8,480 bases of DNA, taken from NCBI GenBank assembly GCA_031408575.1, contig JANNWS010000033.1:1-8480 (forward strand). Direction: 5' to 3'. The stretch is from Aliitabrizicola sp031408575. Lineage in GTDB: Bacteria > Pseudomonadota > Alphaproteobacteria > Rhodobacterales > Rhodobacteraceae. This document shows, piece after piece, positions 6,315 to 8,480 of the stretch; positions within the stretch are counted from its first letter, which is position 1, and each line of letters begins with the position of its first letter. The notes beneath the pieces were generated by a model, which saw only the letters and a program-made list of their open reading frames with translations, had not been told where the DNA came from and searched no databases. The position numbers were made by a program, and so were the translations under genes.

Positions 6315-6389
6315 TTTCATCTTCGCGAAAATATCCTCGGGGGTGAATGCGCTGCAGGCGCAGAGGGGGCAGAAGGCCCCCCCGCCCCG
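6315..6389. repeat. GC-rich intergenic repeat element between the GST-fold gene and queG
   Basis: The stretch combines TTTCATCTTCGCGAAAATAT (with palindrome TTCGCGAA), a C/G tract around CCTCGGGGGTGAA, a small hairpin TGCGC/GCGCA (6348-6362) and a stronger one at 6365-6381. I recall this layout as a common intergenic element of Rhodobacteraceae genomes; this is memory, not a search. It fills nearly all of the space between the two genes and ends 9 nt before the queG GTG. Confidence 0.55.
6365..6381 (-). terminator. Hairpin after the GST-fold gene
   Basis: Perfect 6-bp arms GGGGGC/GCCCCC around a 5-nt loop start about 14 nt after the stop codon at 6396. No T-run follows, so it may slow or stabilise the transcript more than end it. 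It forms part of the intergenic repeat. Confidence 0.5.
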
Positions 6390-6395
6390 TTCCGA

Positions 6396-7061
6396 TCAGA
6401 AATCAAGGTCCGCATAATGCGCTGGCGGCGGAAACCCCGGAACCTGATCCGAAAGCAAGGGCCGGAACGAGGGCCGCGATTTGATCTTCGCATACCAGTC
6501 CTTGACCGTCGCCGACCGGTTCCAGTCCACATCCGAGATGTAATCCAGACAGGAAAGATGCGCCGCCGCCGTAAAGTCGGCCAGCGTCATGGCATCCCCC
6601 GCCAGCCAGCGCCGCTGATCCAAAAGCCAGCCCAGATAGTCGATGTGGTACTTGATCCGCCCGGCCCCCGATTTCACCGCCTTGGAATCCGGGTATCCCT
6701 GCCCCTGCATCTTCTTGTTGACCCGCTCATAAAGCAGCTTCGACGTTACTTCTGAATGGAACTTGTCATCGAACCACGCACACAAACGCCGCACCTCATA
6801 GCGCCCATCCGCATCGCGCGGCATCAGCGCGGGGCTTGGCACCGTCTCCTCTAGATATTCGCAGATCGCCTGACTTTCCGACATCACACGGGCATCCAGC
6901 CGCAGCACCGGCACCTTGCCCGCCGGATTGCGCCGCAGGAACTCAGGCGAGGGATCCCAATACCGCTCCTCGATCAACTCCACCTCAATGCGCTTTTCGG
7001 CCAGCGTCAAACGAACCTTGCGGCAGAAGGGCGACAGGGGTGAATGGAAAAGGCGGTTCAT
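6396..7061 (-). CDS. fzlA: GST-fold protein, probable FzlA-type FtsZ-binding division protein
   Basis: This protein has a glutathione S-transferase fold. Numbered from the ATG at 7061 it has 221 residues. The N-terminal thioredoxin-like half shows SPFCRKVRLTLAEK (10-23), EERYW (31-35), NPAGKVPVL (45-53) and SESQAICEYL (61-70). The all-helical C-terminal half includes RRWLAGDAMTLADF (150-163) and WYAKIKSRPSF (189-199), ending in HYADLDF. From memory, FzlA of Caulobacter, a GST homologue that binds and curves FtsZ filaments and is conserved in alphaproteobacteria, depends on a tryptophan near residue 38 and an aspartate three residues from its C-terminus. W35 and the first Asp of ADLDF (D218) match those places. 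The fold is certain; the FzlA assignment is perhaps 60% sure, and an ordinary detoxifying GST is the alternative. An in-frame ATG at 7091 would add 10 residues that lie outside the fold. Neither start has a strong ribosome site. Confidence 0.85.
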   Translation of the reverse strand: MNRLFHSPLSPFCRKVRLTLAEKRIEVELIEERYWDPSPEFLRRNPAGKVPVLRLDARVMSESQAICEYLEETVPSPALMPRDADGRYEVRRLCAWFDDKFHSEVTSKLLYERVNKKMQGQGYPDSKAVKSGAGRIKYHIDYLGWLLDQRRWLAGDAMTLADFTAAAHLSCLDYISDVDWNRSATVKDWYAKIKSRPSFRPLLSDQVPGFPPPAHYADLDF

Positions 7062-7144
7062 CTGCGCGGTCTCATGAAAAGCGGATTCCATCCGTCATGC
7101 CGCGCCGCACGGCGGAATTCAATCCCGCCCGGCACAAACCCGCC

Positions 7145-7921
7145 TCAATCCGTCGCGGCAGGCTCGAAACAGCCGGCCCGCCCGTCCACCCGGATCGTCT
7201 CGGCCCCGTCCACGATTCCCGCCGCCCGGTTGCGCACCATGCCCGACGGCTTGCCCGCGTCGCGCCCTTTGGGGTCGGGCAGCACCGCCGCCAGCCGCGC
7301 CGCCTGCACCGCAGTCAACTCCGCCGCCGACACCCCGAAATGATGCAGCGCCGCCGCCTCGACGCCAAAGACGCCCTCGGCAAACTCGGCCACATTCAGA
7401 TAAACCACCAATATCCGCCGCTTGGTCCAGACCAGTTCCATCACCGGGGTAATCATCGCCTCCAGCGCCTTGCGGCCCCAGTTCCGGCCGTGCCAGAGAA
7501 AGACGTTCTTCACAACCTGCTGGCTTAGGGTCGACGCCCCGCGATTGCCGCCCTGTTCCACCGCCAGCCGGATCGCCGCCATGTCGAACCCCCAATGCAG
7601 GCAGAAATTCGCATCCTCGGCCGCCACAACCGACCGCAGCATCACCGGGGCAATCTGGTCCGCGCCCACCCAGTCGCGCTCCACCCCGCCCAGACGGCGC
7701 GCTTCCGACAGCATGTAAAGCGTGGTCGGCGGCGGCACGACGGCATAGACCAGCACCAGACACACCATCAGCGCCGCAAACCCGGCCAACCCGCGCCCGA
7801 CCCAGCGCAGCCCGCGCCGGATCGGACCGCGTGGCGGGGCCACCGGCATATCAGCCTTGGCCGCGCCGGACTTTACCGCCGCCATCCGGGGCTTTTTCGA
7901 TTTGTCAGGTGTGAGTGCCAT
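7145..7921 (-). CDS. mtgA: Monofunctional biosynthetic peptidoglycan transglycosylase
   Basis: MtgA polymerises lipid II into glycan strands at the periplasmic face of the inner membrane and lacks the transpeptidase domain of class A PBPs. Numbered from the ATG at 7921 it has 258 residues; the E. coli enzyme has 242. A basic, Lys/Arg-rich cytoplasmic tail (about 1-42) precedes one membrane anchor (about 43-63). The GT51 domain shows AAEDANFCLHWGFD at 100-113 with catalytic Glu102, GASTLSQQVVKNVFL at 128-142, and RKALEA at 150-155 with the second catalytic Glu154. It also shows KRRILVVYLN at 167-176. An in-frame GTG at 7945 exists, but it would fall in the loop of a strong hairpin, so I prefer the ATG. 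No clear ribosome site is visible for either. The gene ends 83 nt before the GST-fold gene on the same strand. Confidence 0.93.
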   Translation of the reverse strand: MALTPDKSKKPRMAAVKSGAAKADMPVAPPRGPIRRGLRWVGRGLAGFAALMVCLVLVYAVVPPPTTLYMLSEARRLGGVERDWVGADQIAPVMLRSVVAAEDANFCLHWGFDMAAIRLAVEQGGNRGASTLSQQVVKNVFLWHGRNWGRKALEAMITPVMELVWTKRRILVVYLNVAEFAEGVFGVEAAALHHFGVSAAELTAVQAARLAAVLPDPKGRDAGKPSGMVRNRAAGIVDGAETIRVDGRAGCFEPAATD

Positions 7922-7928
7922 CGCGGCA

Positions 7929-7960
7929 GGTTGACCACGAGGCACCCCTCGCGGTCAACC
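7929..7960 (-). terminator. Strong hairpin between the DUF1269 gene and mtgA
   Basis: On the minus strand GGTTGACCGCGAG pairs with CTCGTGGTCAACC around a 6-nt loop. The one non-Watson-Crick pair is G-U in minus-strand RNA but an A/C clash in plus-strand RNA, so the structure suits the minus-strand transcript. It starts 15 nt after the DUF1269 stop. It lacks a T-run. It is a probable terminator or attenuator, lying 7 nt before the mtgA ATG. Confidence 0.65.
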
Positions 7961-7975
7961 CGCCCGCAAGCGGTA

Positions 7976-8473
7976 TCAGACGGCAGGCCGCTCAATCAGG
8001 GCTTTCAGCTTTTCTTCCTGCTCATTGGTCAGCGAGGTCTGCATGACATGGCCCTTGGCGCGGAACTCGGCCAACCGGTCAAGCACCTTGTCGCCGGTCA
8101 TCTTGCGCACCAGCACACAAACAGCCGCCCCGCCGTCTTTCAGCGTGCCGCCGATGTCCTTCATGAAGGTGTCGTTTATCCCGATATCAGTGAATTTCCC
8201 CGACAGCGCCCCGGCACCGGCCCCCACGGCCGCACCCAGCAACGGGTTCAGGAACAAGAGGCCCACCAGCGCGCCCCACATGCCGCCGCCGACCGCCCCG
8301 GTTGCGGTCAGATTCATCGCCTGATGCAGCGCCACCTTGCCGTCGTCGCCTTTGGTCACAACGACCACATCTTCCATCTCCAGAAGGTATTCCTTCTGCA
8401 ATTTCACCAGCGCCGTGCGCAAATCGAACGCCGTCGCTTGTTCATCGAATGATACCACTATCAGGTCGGACAT
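7976..8473 (-). CDS. DUF1269-type membrane protein of unknown function
   Basis: This is a complete protein of 165 residues whose molecular role is not known; I recognise it as DUF1269 family. It begins MSDLIVVSFDEQATAFDL, followed by a charged helix (KLQKEYLLEMEDVVVV, 24-39) typical of the family. Residues about 57-92 form a glycine- and alanine-rich hydrophobic segment with GxxxG-like spacing (GAVGGGMWGALVGLLFL, then GAAVGAGAGALSG), probably a tightly packed membrane hairpin. The C-terminal part (about 93-165) is soluble, predicted partly helical, and ends in a charged EQEEKLKALIERPAV stretch. The ATG at 8473 lies only 7 nt from the window edge, so its ribosome site and promoter cannot be judged. 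The strong hairpin after its stop suggests it is transcribed apart from mtgA. Confidence 0.9.
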   Translation of the reverse strand: MSDLIVVSFDEQATAFDLRTALVKLQKEYLLEMEDVVVVTKGDDGKVALHQAMNLTATGAVGGGMWGALVGLLFLNPLLGAAVGAGAGALSGKFTDIGINDTFMKDIGGTLKDGGAAVCVLVRKMTGDKVLDRLAEFRAKGHVMQTSLTNEQEEKLKALIERPAV

Positions 8474-8480
8474 GCCCGCA

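Noticed and set aside
5641..6417. Plus-strand open frames opposite queG
   Set aside because: They mirror the codon pattern of queG and show no domain or ribosome site.

Overview
This window is high-G+C DNA from an alphaproteobacterium, most probably a member of the Rhodobacteraceae (Rhodobacter/Roseobacter type). The evidence is a DinB polymerase with an N-terminal zinc-ribbon extension, a GST-fold protein with the alphaproteobacterial ADLDF tail, and an intergenic repeat that I recall from that family. All eight genes lie on the minus strand, so transcription runs from high to low coordinates. The window holds ordinary chromosomal housekeeping genes followed by a sugar-uptake operon. I see no transposase, integrase, phage gene, CRISPR array, tRNA, rRNA or defence system.

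In transcription order, the first part (8473 to 7145) encodes a glycine-rich DUF1269-type membrane protein and MtgA, a monofunctional peptidoglycan glycosyltransferase; a strong hairpin separates them. Next (7061 to 5278) come a GST-fold protein, probably the FtsZ-binding protein FzlA, and QueG, the last enzyme of queuosine synthesis. A GC-rich intergenic repeat with stem-loops lies between these two. DinB (DNA polymerase IV) follows at 5057 to 3804, apparently from its own promoter, whose -10 box fits a leaderless ATG.

The last part (3479 to 1) is a sugar ABC importer operon of the ribose/galactose type. It runs in the order periplasmic binding protein, two-domain ATPase, permease; the permease is cut by the window edge. 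The ATPase and permease overlap by ATGA. The binding-protein gene is followed by two GC-rich stem-loops, an arrangement typical of operons that make the binding protein in excess. Upstream of it is a 39-bp almost perfect palindrome placed right after a candidate promoter, the best operator candidate in the window. Its regulator is not present here, and neither the regulator nor the sugar can be named from the sequence.

The items most worth a second look are regulatory: the 39-bp palindrome, the dinB promoter with its own 16-bp palindrome, and the RNA hairpins. I did not find a convincing undescribed system.
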